This document shows, in pieces, positions 1-10,436 of a stretch of DNA of 64,000 nucleotides. Position numbers and translations under genes: made by a program. Location of the stretch: positions 1,240,001 to 1,304,000 of the forward strand of contig OZ218954.1 of the NCBI GenBank assembly GCA_965112735.1. Reading direction: 5' to 3'. Below the pieces are notes generated by a model. That model had not been told where the DNA came from. It worked only from the letters and a program-made list of their open reading frames with translations, and did no database searches. This DNA is from Phaeosaccion multiseriatum. Its lineage: Eukaryota > Ochrophyta, other classes. Within the stretch, counting starts at the first letter, position 1. The number at the start of each line of letters is the position of its first letter.

Positions 1-2623
1 CAAGCCCCTTGGAGAGATAGCCTAGGCCCTTGTCAGTGACGCTGACGGACCTATCCAGGGTGAGGCTGATGAGGCGGCGGGCCTTCTTGGCGAGGGCTCG
101 AAGGCCTTCGTCGGAGAGTTTGAGGGAGCGAGAGAGATCCAAATAGGTGAGGGTGTGCGCCCCCGCCACGTTGAGGAGCGCTGTGATACCCGTGTTGGTG
201 ATCCGGGGCAGCCCTGCGAGAGAGAGAGTCTGTGGTGCCGTGATGGAGGGTGGGGTGTCATGGGTGGAGGATGAGGGTGGGGTTGGGGTATGGGGTATGG
301 GATATAGTGTGTAGGTGTATGGGGCATAGGGCATAGGGCATAGGGCAAGGGGTGTGGGGTATAGGGTATAGGGTATAGGATATAGGGTATAGGGTAAGAG
401 GTATAGGGTATAGGGTACAGGGTGTAGGGTATAGGGTATGGGGTATAGGGGATAGGGTATAGGGTATGGGGTATGGGGTACAAGGTACCGGGTATGGGGG
501 ATAGGGGATAGGGTATAGGGTATAGGGTATTGGGTACAGGGTACAGGGGATAGGGTATAGGGTATAGGGTATAGGGTATGGGGTATGGGGTATGGGGTTC
601 ACGTTATCAAGCTTACCCTGAGCGACTCGAGTTGACCGATTTTTGCAAGTGTCCCGTCCTTCCCCACCAGCGGAAGATCCTTCAGCGTCAGGGACCGGAG
701 CTGCGGACACGCCCCCACAACTCTCTCTACAACGACATCTGTGAGTTGTGCGCAACCCGAAACGGCAAAGGTTTCTAGGTTGGCGAGGCCATGATGCGAC
801 CGGGCTCCGTACACAACGTCCACTTGGTTGATGTAGCGCAGACCCTCGTCAGTGAGGAGGGGGAGGGAGAGCAGGGAGAGCACCCGAAGGACTTTGCAGT
901 GTGTCAGGAGGGCCTGGGGGAGGGAGGGAAGAGGGAGGGAGGGAGGGAGGGAGGGAGGGAGGGAGGGAGGGAGGGAGGGAGGGAGGGAGGGAGGGAGGGA
1001 GGGAGGGAGGGAGGGAGGGAGGGAGGGATGATGAGTACGGTGCGTTGTGGTGGTGTAGGGCTCGGGAGAAGAGTCACACACTCATTCATTCATTCCCGCT
1101 CTCTCTCTCTCTGCGCAGACTCTCGCTTTCCTCTGTCTCCCTCTCTCTTCTCCCCCCCGCCGCTCTCTCTCCCTTCCCAGTCTATGGTTGGCCTTAGCAA
1201 AGAACGATAAAGCCCGAACCGAACCTTGAGGCCTTCGTCTGTAATTCCGCTGCACCCGTCGAATCGAGCCTCCTCCAGCGTATCCCCAAGGCTCCTCGAG
1301 AGAGCTACCAAAGACCGATCCCGGACCCTTCCGTTACCCGACAGGTTGATGACCGTGAGGCGAGTGCATGCCGTGAGAAGCTTCTCCATGCTGTCGTCGC
1401 TGACGCCGCTCCCGGAGCGGGATAGATCGAGGCTGCGAAGGGAGGGGCTCAGGGGGAGGAGGGCTTTCACTCCGTTGTCGGTCAGGCGAGGGGCACCTGA
1501 GAGGTTCAGATAACGGAGAGACTGAAGATGCCGTACCAGAGGAGAAGGAGAGGGAGGGGGGGGGGGGGGGGGGGGGGGGGTGAATGAAAGGAAGAGTGGG
1601 ACATGTTTACGATGCACGCACGTACAGAGAGAGAGACGGAGATGGGAGCTCAGAGGAGGCTTACAAAGAGAAAGGAAATCACAAGGGAGAAGAATCGCCT
1701 GTGCCTTGGCGTATCCCTCCCTCCTCTCCCTCCCTCCCTCCCTCCCTCTCCCTCCCTCCTTCCTCCCAACTTCTCCAGCTCACCCTGCAAGTGACCGCAA
1801 TGACATGAGCGCACGCATCGTCCAGCAGAGGGGAGTCAGGCAGTTCCAAACGCTCCAACTGGCTCTGACCCAAGCTAGCCCCCAGCAGGCGACAGAGGGG
1901 CAGAGGGGCAGGATCGACGAGCCCACGAATCCTCAGCCCGGAGAAGCTGCTGTTCACTGACAATAGGTGGCTGATGCTGGTGTCGCTTAGGCGAGTCTCC
2001 CAGCCATCCAGCACCAAGAAAGGCAGCGGCCTAGAAGTGTTAGACGCGTGAAGAAGCTCGAAGGGGAGCAGCAACTCGGAAGGCCCGCTGTCGTCGTACA
2101 CATGCGCCCCACCAACGCCATCACTGTCCACCTGCTGGCCCCCTTCGGCTGCTATCCCTGTTATGGAGAATCCCTCTTCTGTGGACGCCACACCTTCCGT
2201 AGGAGCAGGGGGCCATCGCCCTGGGTCCGCCTGCTTGCTTCCGTTGCCACTAGTGCCACTGAAAGAGAGCTTCCTCTTCCGAGGCGGTGACGATATCTCT
2301 GGTGTCACCGGCTGTTCCTCACTTTTTCTGTTCTTCTCCGTACCGCCCTCCTCCTCCTTCCCTGTGGCGAAGTCGGACGTCTTCCATCCTCCCTCTATCG
2401 GCGTCACCGGCGCAGTCCCGGGGAAAGAATCGCTTCGAAGGCCCTCCTCCTTGCCTCCGATCTCTCCGGCCGGGGCACGACGGCCACTCTCTGTGTTCGC
2501 CCTCCGCCTCTTCAGGCTGCGTTTTGGCCGCCCCTCTACTATGCCGAGAGCCCCGTCTTCTCTTGCCCATACCTTGTGCTTCGTGTGGGGGGCGGCTGCC
2601 TGCTGCATCCCACTCTCTCTCAT
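1..2623 (-). CDS. LRR (AMN1/F-box-LRR-like) protein, C-terminus beyond window
   Basis: Partial gene; likely exons (5' to 3' on minus) 2623-1784, 1521-1225, 913-617 (or 637) and 223-1, continuing off the left edge. I took the ATG at 2623; a TTG lies just upstream. The first ~200 residues are low-complexity and charged. From about residue 200 come cysteine-containing-type leucine-rich repeats, with motifs such as LRYLNLSGAPRLTDNGV, LRSLDLS, LTVINLS, SGITDEGLK and LTYLDLSRS. This is the repeat type found in AMN1 and F-box/LRR substrate receptors, which bind partner proteins; no F-box is visible in the part seen. The exon 3 to exon 4 joint is unresolved: the donor at 616 leaves exon 4 out of frame, while a donor at 636 keeps it in frame. 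It is head-to-head with the kinase gene starting at 3121. Confidence 0.8.
280..597. repeat. TATAGGG-type telomere-like heptamer array in intron
   Basis: Degenerate array of GGTATAG/TATAGGG/TATGGGG units about 7 bp long, inside the last visible intron of the LRR gene. It differs by one base from the TTTAGGG telomere repeat. Confidence 0.9.
926..1027. repeat. (GGGA)n microsatellite in LRR-gene intron
   Basis: About 25 near-perfect GGGA units lying directly before the exon 3 acceptor on the minus strand, where it reads as a (TCCC)n pyrimidine tract. Confidence 0.95.
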
Positions 2624-3120
2624 GGTCAAGGATCAAAGTGCCGCTGCGGCAGGTGCGCATAGGTGTGTTTGTTTAACGAAACTGTAAAATTCTTGTCTTT
2701 GCGGGTTGGTGGTAGATCTTGCCATCTGTGAACTCAAAAGTAGACTCGACATTACGTATGGCCTTCGCCGTGGATTTCGGATTTGGGGGGGTTTAGAGGT
2801 TCCTTTGGCCTTAGTTTGCTCGCTGTCATACACGAAGAATTCAGTCCCATGTCCCACGGAGCCTGAACATACATCAAAGGCCTTCTTTCGAGCGAGGACT
2901 CTGCTATTTTTAGGGACGAGAGTAAGGGAAGGGGGGAAGGAGGGGAAAACCTTAATTGAACGTCTCCCCGCCTTCAAGGCGAGGGCAAACACCCAAGAGG
3001 CGCCAGCCCGCAGGGTGGAGCTGGCAGAGCTGGGCCTGACGCTTAGCTGTTTGCTGGGGGGGGTGTCGAAATGAGACCCTAACAGGGGGAGATGCAACGG
3101 CGGTGGGGATGAGGAGGTAA
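2624..3120. promoter_or_regulatory. Divergent intergenic region between LRR and NEK genes
   Basis: About 500 bp between two ATGs on opposite strands. No gene is seen inside. It presumably holds both promoters; no TATA-like element is convincing. Confidence 0.5.
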
Positions 3121-3852
3121 ATGACGCCACTCAAGGAGGAGGAGGCGGATGAGGAAGAGAGGAGAGTGCGGGTGGGAGTCTCGGACCCCACGGCCTCCAT
3201 CGACAGCACCGAACTCTTCCGCGTGGGGCTGCCTGCTGATGCCTCCACCCCGCTGCGGAGCTCCACAACATCATGGGCAGGGAGGCAGTCGGGGGGGCAT
3301 GGGCATGGCCCTCCTCAATATGCCATCCGCGGGACGGACAACACTTGGGCGGACACAAGTGCATCTCACCTGTTCGGCAGCGTCATGCGGTCTCCATGCA
3401 GCATGATGCTGCGGGCCAATGAGAACGCCATCTTGCGCTTTCCAGACTTGAACACAGCCATGGGGCAGCAGCAGGTTTGCATTCCATCAATCCTTCCCCT
3501 TCCTTTCTCTCTGTTCTTCACTGTCGAGTGAACTGCTGGGCGGGTGGGGTGGGGTGGGGTGGGGTGGGGTGTGTGTGGAGGGGGGGGTTTAACAACCCCA
3601 ACTCTCTCGTATCGCTTGGGCTGCTGTCGTGTTTTTTGTTGTTCCCTCACCCCACCCATGCCACACATTCGCGCACTCGCTTACTCCGCCCCCTCCGGTC
3701 TCTATCCCCCCTTTCCCGTCTCCTGCCTATTGCACTGCCTATTGCAGGACTTTCAAGGGATGCTGAAAGAGATCATGCAAGACCCGAAAGGGTTTAAGGA
3801 GTTTGTCGTGGATTCCAGGCAGAAGGGCTTCACAGGTCCAGGACAAGGGGAT

Positions 3853-3884
<32 letters not shown>

Positions 3885-6800
3885 TGGTGATCCAGCGGTG
3901 GCTTCGGCAGATGCTTTGGCTGTAGCGCCAGCGGTAGCGGTTGGGACAGGAAGCGGGGTCGAGTTGGTGATGGGGACAGCGGGAAGGGGGGTTGGCGACG
4001 ACAGCGGCGGCAGCGGTAAGCCTCCGTACGACCAACATGCGCGTGCCAGACCTGACGCGGCCATGTCACCAACAGTGATTGCACCAGGAGTCACTCCGGT
4101 GCAGCAGGGGGAGGACGAAGGTATGGGGAAAGGGCTGCTTCGAATGGAGAAGTTAAGAAGAGGAGGAGGAGGAGGTGCAGCAGTTGCTGGGCAGCAGCAG
4201 CAGTTGGCGATGCTACAGCAGTCCACACTGTCGGCTCTCGCCCTGCCCAACATCGAGGAGACCGACGGGGTGGTGGTGGAGGAGGAGGAGGAGGAGGAGG
4301 AGGAGGAGGAGGAGGAGGAGGACGAGGAAGATAACCATACCAGGCACCCCGCCCCCCGCGTGAGGCTACTTGGAGCTACGGAGCCGGAAAATAGTCATTT
4401 AGTAGGAGAAGGAAGAGGAGGAGGAGGAGAAGAAGAAGAAGAAGAAGAAGAAGAAGAAGAAGAAGAAGAAGAAGAAGAAGAACAAGAACAAGAACAAGAA
4501 GAACAAGAAGAACAAGAACAAGAACAAGAACAAGAACAAGAACAAGAAGACGACGGCGACTTGCCTAAGGAGCTTGCCCGGCTCACTGCTGTTCCCAAGC
4601 TGTGCCTCCAGCCTTCGAAGCCGCCGACTGGTGAGAAAGAGTACGCGTGTTACGTCTTCGCGGAGGGAGGGGAGGGGAGAGAGGAAGGGCCGGCTTTATT
4701 TGCCGACGTGCGTGTGTGTGTGTGTGCGTGTGTGTGTGTTTGTGCGAGTGTGTGTGTGTGCGCGCGCGTGTGTGTGTGCGTGTGCATGTGAATACAGAGA
4801 GCGTAGGAGAGAGATTACCGAAGCCGGGGAAGTGTCTGTGTATGCGTACATGTGTGCCCATCGCAACAATGACTGAAACAACCCCAAAAAACCGTATTTC
4901 CCACGCGTGGCCTTGCAGATGTCCCCAGGGCGCTGACGAGTAGCCTCAGCACCCTCTGCAGTCTGCAGAATAGTCTTCAGAGTATGCAGAGTATGGGCCA
5001 CAACTTCTCCCCACCCCCGCTGCCAGGCGCCTCTCGGGAGAGTGGGGGGAGTGGGGGGAGTAGGGGGAGTGGGCGTCAGACAACACCTTTCGGCCACGAA
5101 GATGAACAGCAGCAGTTGGTGATACAGCAGCAGCAGAAGCAGGAGCAGGAGAAGCACGAGCAGAAGCAGGAGCAGAAGCAGGAGCAGCTGCTGGCGCCGC
5201 CACAAACGAGAGTTACGGCAGATCGATCGACAGCTTCATTGTTATCCTCCGCTGCGCAGCGGGCGGTGCTGCCGTCCGCAGGAGCGGCAGGGACAGCGAC
5301 CACCACCGTGCCTTTGCCTCCACCAGTAATGACGTCAGTAATGACGTTTGAGGCAACGCCCCCCGGGGAAGGACAGCCAGACGAGGGGTCCGTGATGGAT
5401 TACGGCAAGCTTGTGCCGGTGGGGCAGGGCCGGTTTAGCACGGTGTTTTATGGGGAGCGTAGCTGGGATCGGAAACCGTGCGCCATCAAACGCATCAAGA
5501 TTACGTCCATTCCCAGCAACGTCAACACCAACACGGGTAACGGCTCTGGCCCTGGCGGGAGGGGCAGTCTCACCAGGACAGGGAGCGGTAAGTCGGGTAG
5601 CGGTGCGGGGAAGGCACCAGGGGCGGTGGAGAGGCGAGCGCTGGAGAGGGAGAGGAGGAGGGCCAGCAGAAGAGGCAATGTGGGGGGTGGTGGCGGCGGT
5701 GCCACAGGGGAAGCAGTTGGTGGTGCGGCAGCGGGGTCATCCAGAACTGCTGGCAAGAGCGCCCTGGATGGGGGCATGGCCTACGAGAAGTGCCTGAAGG
5801 AGGTGTCGCTGCTGAAACGGCTCAGCTGTCCGCAGATTGTTGAGCTGTACACGGCGTTTGTCGACAGGTGAGAAGGGTATCGAGGAGAGGAGGGAGGGGG
5901 AGGAGGAGGGGACACACGCAGACGCAAAATGCAAAAACATACACACACACATACACACATATACATATATATGATGTATATATATAAGTATGTAATTGTA
6001 TATACTGGCTCTCGTTGTGACTGTTCTTATCCTCATGTTGACTCCCCTAACCTCTCTATCTGTCTATCTCTCTCTCTCACGCCCGCACACGCGCACACAC
6101 GCACGCACACACACACACACTCCATGCTCGCCTCAACGACCCGCCATGATATGCCTGGACTGGAGCAGAGACTTCATGTGGATAGTCCTCGAGTGGGTGG
6201 GAGGAGCGGACATGAAGACCATCATCGACGGACTCAGAGCAAGCAATATGCGCCTCAACGAGCGGCTGGTGTGGACGTACTTCAGTCAGCTGAGCTCTGC
6301 CATTGAGCACATGCACGGGAAGAGGGTCATTCACCGGGACCTCAAACCCGCCAACGTGAGTAGGAGGAGGAGGAGGAGGAGGAGGGTGGGTGGGTGGTGG
6401 TTGTCCTCGTTGCTATGGGATTCTCTTTGCTCGTTGTATTCTTTCTCGCGTTTTGCCCCTCCGCCTGCTGACGCGTTTTAACCCACTGTGCGCGCACACA
6501 CACACGCACACACACACACACACACACACACCACACACACGCCCACGCTCTCACACACACACATACACAGCTTCTCGTGAGAGCCGATGGTGTGGTTAAG
6601 CTTGGAGACTTCGGACTAGGAAAGTGAGAGATGAGTGTGTGTCCCCTTCTCTGCCCTTCACTCTCTCCCTTTCTTTCTCTCTCTCTCTCTCCTGTCTTCT
6701 CTCTCTCTCTGTGCCCCCTGTCTCTCTCTCACACACATATATCCATTGATCTCTCTCCGCCCGCCCTGTTGCCCCTCCTACAGGGCGGTACCTCAACCTG

Positions 6801-8548
6801 AGTGTGCTGGCCTTCAGCACTGTAGGCACCCCCCTATATATGGCCCCCGAAGTACTGCAGCGCAAAGGTATGTAAGAGTATGTGTACTGTTTGTGCATTC
6901 ATAAGTCATTAATAGGTAATCAGACATAAGTAGGTAGGTAGGTAGGTGGGTAGGTGGGCAGGTAGGTAGACAGGCCGAGACCCTCTTCAGGCCAGGTAGT
7001 GACACCAGCTTGCCCTCTGTTCCTCCCATCGACTGCCATCCCTGACTCCCCTCCCTCCTCCTCTCCCCCGCACTCCATCCCTCCCTCCACCCATCCTTCC
7101 ATTCGACCCCCCCCTCCCTCCGTAGGCAACGGCTTCGCATGTGACATCTGGAGCCTAGGCTGTGTGTTGTTCGAGATGTGCTGTCTCACGAGCCCCTTCT
7201 TCGTGCACGGCTCTTCCTCCCTGCCCCAAATCTTCGATCGCATCGTTGCAGGGGAGGTGGCAGAGGTGGATCCCTTGTACAGGTGCGCGGGTTGGTGATA
7301 TGGTGGTACGACTGGTGCTGCGACGCTGCTGCTGCAATCAATTCACACCCCCCCCCACTCTGTGTGCCTGCGCCCTCCAACTCACTCGTGTGTATATATA
7401 TAGTATATATCATAATTCCAACAAACTCACTTGCGTGTATCTACTCCTCCCTGCTCTTTCTCTCTTTTGTGTGTATTCTCCTAAAGTGGACTGGTTCGCC
7501 AATTGGTATACAAGACGCTCCAAACGGATCAGGAGCTTCGACCGACAAGTAGCCAGATAGCCATAGAGTCAAAAGAGTGTTATCGATGCTTGGTGGGTGG
7601 TGCAGAAGCAGCAGCAGTAGACAGACCCGAGGGAGGAGGAGGAAGAGGGGAGGGGGGAGGAGGAGGAGGAGGAGGAGGAGGAGAACCAACAGCTTCAGCA
7701 GCAACAGGTGGAGGAGGAGGGCCACCACCACTAGCTTCAGCAGCAACAGAGGGGGGGGGGGGGAGGAGGAGGAGGAGAGGGGCAGAGAAGAGAGGACGGA
7801 GAGGACGGCGGAGACAACGCAACAGCAACGGCACCAATTGGTGATACAGCAGCGCGGGAGCAGGCAGAGGGCGACTCCACGCTCTCCTCTTCATGTCCTG
7901 GGAAGGAAGGACCGGAGCCGATCGCGCCTCGACAGGTGGACACCCAAGCCACCCGGAGACTCCTGCAGTGGGTGCTCGATCCGGATGTAGTATGGAGGAA
8001 GGAGAAGAGGAGAGGGACGGAACAGAGTGGTGGTGGTGGTGGTGGTGGTGGTGGCCTACCGGAAGAACAGCAACGAAAACGAAAGCAAGGAGGAGAGGCA
8101 GGGCAAGAAGGACAACGACGAGATGGAGAAGAAGAAGCAGTGCCGTGGAATTTTCATCCTGACTTCGTCCACGTGTTCCAATCCTTGCCTCATACGTGCA
8201 GCGGGTGAGTGAGTGAGTGAGTGCGAGCGTGCGTGGACCAAACAATGTGCGAGTGTTCCCTCCACCTTCCTTTTGTCCCTTATTTTGGCTCTCGCTTTCT
8301 TTCCCCATCTCTCTCTCTCTCTCTCTCTTCCCGTCCTCCCTGGCTATGCATCACCCACTCCACTTGGTCCCTTTCATGGGCTCTCTGGGCTCTCCTCTAT
8401 CCTCTTCCTGTCGCTCGCTCACTCCCCCCTCCACCGCCATCCGCTGCCATCCGCCCCCCCTCCCCTCCCCCCCCCCTTCTCTCTGCCCCTCAACAGGCCT
8501 TGTATAAAGCCGGTCCGACCACACTTGTCATTCCCGTCTTCACCGTAG
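3121..8548 (+). CDS. NEK6/7-like serine/threonine protein kinase
   Basis: Likely exons 3121-3474, 3748-4630, 4919-5867, 6169-6355, 6571-~6620, ~6804-6867, 7126-7282 and 7487 onward. Kinase motifs in order: glycine loop VGQGRFSTVFYG (~5417), catalytic lysine in CAIKRI (~5480), alpha-C glutamate in LKEVSLLKRL (~5796), catalytic loop VIHRDLKPAN (~6327), KLGDFGLG (~6600), FSTVGTPLYMAPE (~6814), CDIWSLGCVLFEM (~7141) and LRPTS (~7532). VVKLGDFGLG and HMHGKRVIHRD resemble NEK6/7, mitotic kinases acting on spindle and cilia. Odd points: a long disordered N-terminus with Ala, Glu and Gln/Glu runs; an insert of ~85 residues between the beta-3 strand and helix C; a non-canonical joint after DFG. The C-terminus is uncertain: a stop occurs at 7842-7844 unless a further intron joins the open stretch at 7936-8208 to a last exon near 8497-8548. 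Confidence 0.8.
4700..4795. repeat. (GT)n-rich tract in NEK intron
   Basis: GT/GC alternating tract between exon 2 and exon 3 of the kinase gene. Similar tracts, mostly CA/GT, lie at 5940-5990, 6080-6120 and 6495-6565 in its later introns. Confidence 0.9.
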
Positions 8549-8819
8549 ATTAGATACAAAGCATTACATATACATGAGTCACCCCAACGTTTCGTCTTTG
8601 TCACAATGACTTACGATGTAAAAAAAACTTAGCACACCTGCTGTGCGAGACAGAAATGAGACCAAAAGCCTTTGGAGAGCATGGCCATGTGTGTGTGTGT
8701 GTGTGTGTGTGTTTGTGTGTGTGTGCGTGTGCGTGTGTGTTGCGTGTGTGTGTGTGCGTGTGCGTGTGTGTGTTTATGTGGGCGTGTGCGTGTGCGTGTG
8801 CGTGTGTGTTTGTGTGTGT

Positions 8820-8857
<38 letters not shown>

Positions 8858-8902
8858 TGTGTGTTGCTACTGTACATATCCCTTGCGAAGAAATGTATAA
8901 AT
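8549..8902. other. Convergent intergenic spacer with (GT)n
   Basis: Spacer between the ends of the kinase gene and the STPGR/ankyrin gene. It is dominated by a (GT)n/(GC) tract at about 8689-8865. No gene seen. Confidence 0.7.
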
Positions 8903-10175
8903 TCATCTCCCTTTCCATCCCTGCTCCATCCTCTCGTCACTTTTAGTCGTTGGTGAACCCCTGTCGACTTGCTGCCGACTGGATGCCCCCAGCATTGGCG
9001 GTGCGCGACTTAGTAAGGAGCCCTCCTCCTCCTCCTCCTCCTCCTCCTCCTCCTCCTCCTCCTCCTCCTCCTCCTCCTCCTCCTCCTCCTCCTCCTCCTC
9101 CTCCTCCTCCTCCTCCTCCTCCTTCTCCTCCTCCTCCTCCTCCTCCTCCTCCTCCTCCTCCTCCTCCTCCTCCTCCTCCTCCTCCTCCTCCTTCTCCTTC
9201 TCCTGGCCCTGAGCCTCAGCCTCGTGTCGGGGAGGAGGAGCGTAGAAGGGGTGACTCGGTGACGGTGAAGATGGTAATGAAGATGGTGATGATGCCTTCA
9301 GCCCCCGCGAGGCCCTGACTCTTCTCACCCTCGTCCACCCTGTGCAATGGTGCTGCTGCTGGTGGTGGTGGCTGACATCCACATCACCGTTCGTCGTCGT
9401 CACAGTACTTGATGCTGCTCGCCTATTGTGAGCCCCGCCCTCGCCCCGCTGCCCCATACCCACATCTTTTCGAAGCCGTGAGAGCACGTGCAACTGCTTC
9501 TTCTTCCGCTCCTCCTCCTCCGCCTGGCGCCTGACTTCCATGGCCTGTACCTTCTCCTCCAATTCGTGTACGGTCGTCGCCAGAGTGTCTCTCTCCCTTC
9601 TAGCGGCGAGACGTTGTTGCTGCAGCAGGTTCTCCGCCTGGTGGGTGGACCGCAGTGTACCAGTTGGAGATACAGGATGAAGGGTATAGGACACGTGACG
9701 AGTAATGATATGATGGAGCAGAGAGAGCAGAGAGAGCAGAGCAGACAGAGGCAGAGACAGAGGCAGAGATAGAGGCAGAGACAGTGGCGGTAGAGCGGAG
9801 GGGGGGCTCTCCCTCGCCCTCTCTCTCCTCCCCAACTCAACACCTCCTCAACCTTCAAAAGTAATCACCGAAACTTCAACTTCAAACTTCAATACCGATC
9901 GAAACTGACCTTGATTGCGAGGGAGTGCTTGAGGGCCTTGAGTCTCTCCTGCTGAAGCCCCATGTCCGCTTTGAAGGAGAGCAGCGTGTAGAGCCGCTGA
10001 GTGCTGCACACGTCCTGCGCGATGTGCCCCGCGGAGTTGGTGATATCGGCGTCTGGGGGCAGGCAAAAGAGGAGGGCAGGTATATGGGGCAGGTACGTCA
10101 CACACACGTACGTATCACACACACGAACACACGCACAAGCGGGAACTCATACATATGCACTCTCTCTCTCTCTCT

Positions 10176-10214
<39 letters not shown>

Positions 10215-10405
10215 TCCCTCTTTTCTCTCTCTCTCTCTCTGTCCTGACACCCCCCCCACGCACCTGCTCCGGCGTCCATGAGAGCTATCACCACACTCTC
10301 GTGACCGCCTTTACACGCCAAGTGGAGGGCCGTGTTCTTAGAGCTGTTAAAGGGCACCGGGGGAAGGGGGACATTGGTTGGTTGGTTGGTTGGATGTTTG
10401 TTGCT

Positions 10406-10436
<31 letters not shown>

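Noticed and set aside
280-597. True chromosome end or telomere
   Set aside because: The array is degenerate and lies inside an intron with coding exons on both sides.
2706-3074. Open frame between the LRR and NEK genes
   Set aside because: No homology that I can see and it sits in the divergent promoter interval.
8643-8956. Cys-Val and His-Thr rich frames
   Set aside because: Translation of (GT)n/(CA)n; no start context or domain.
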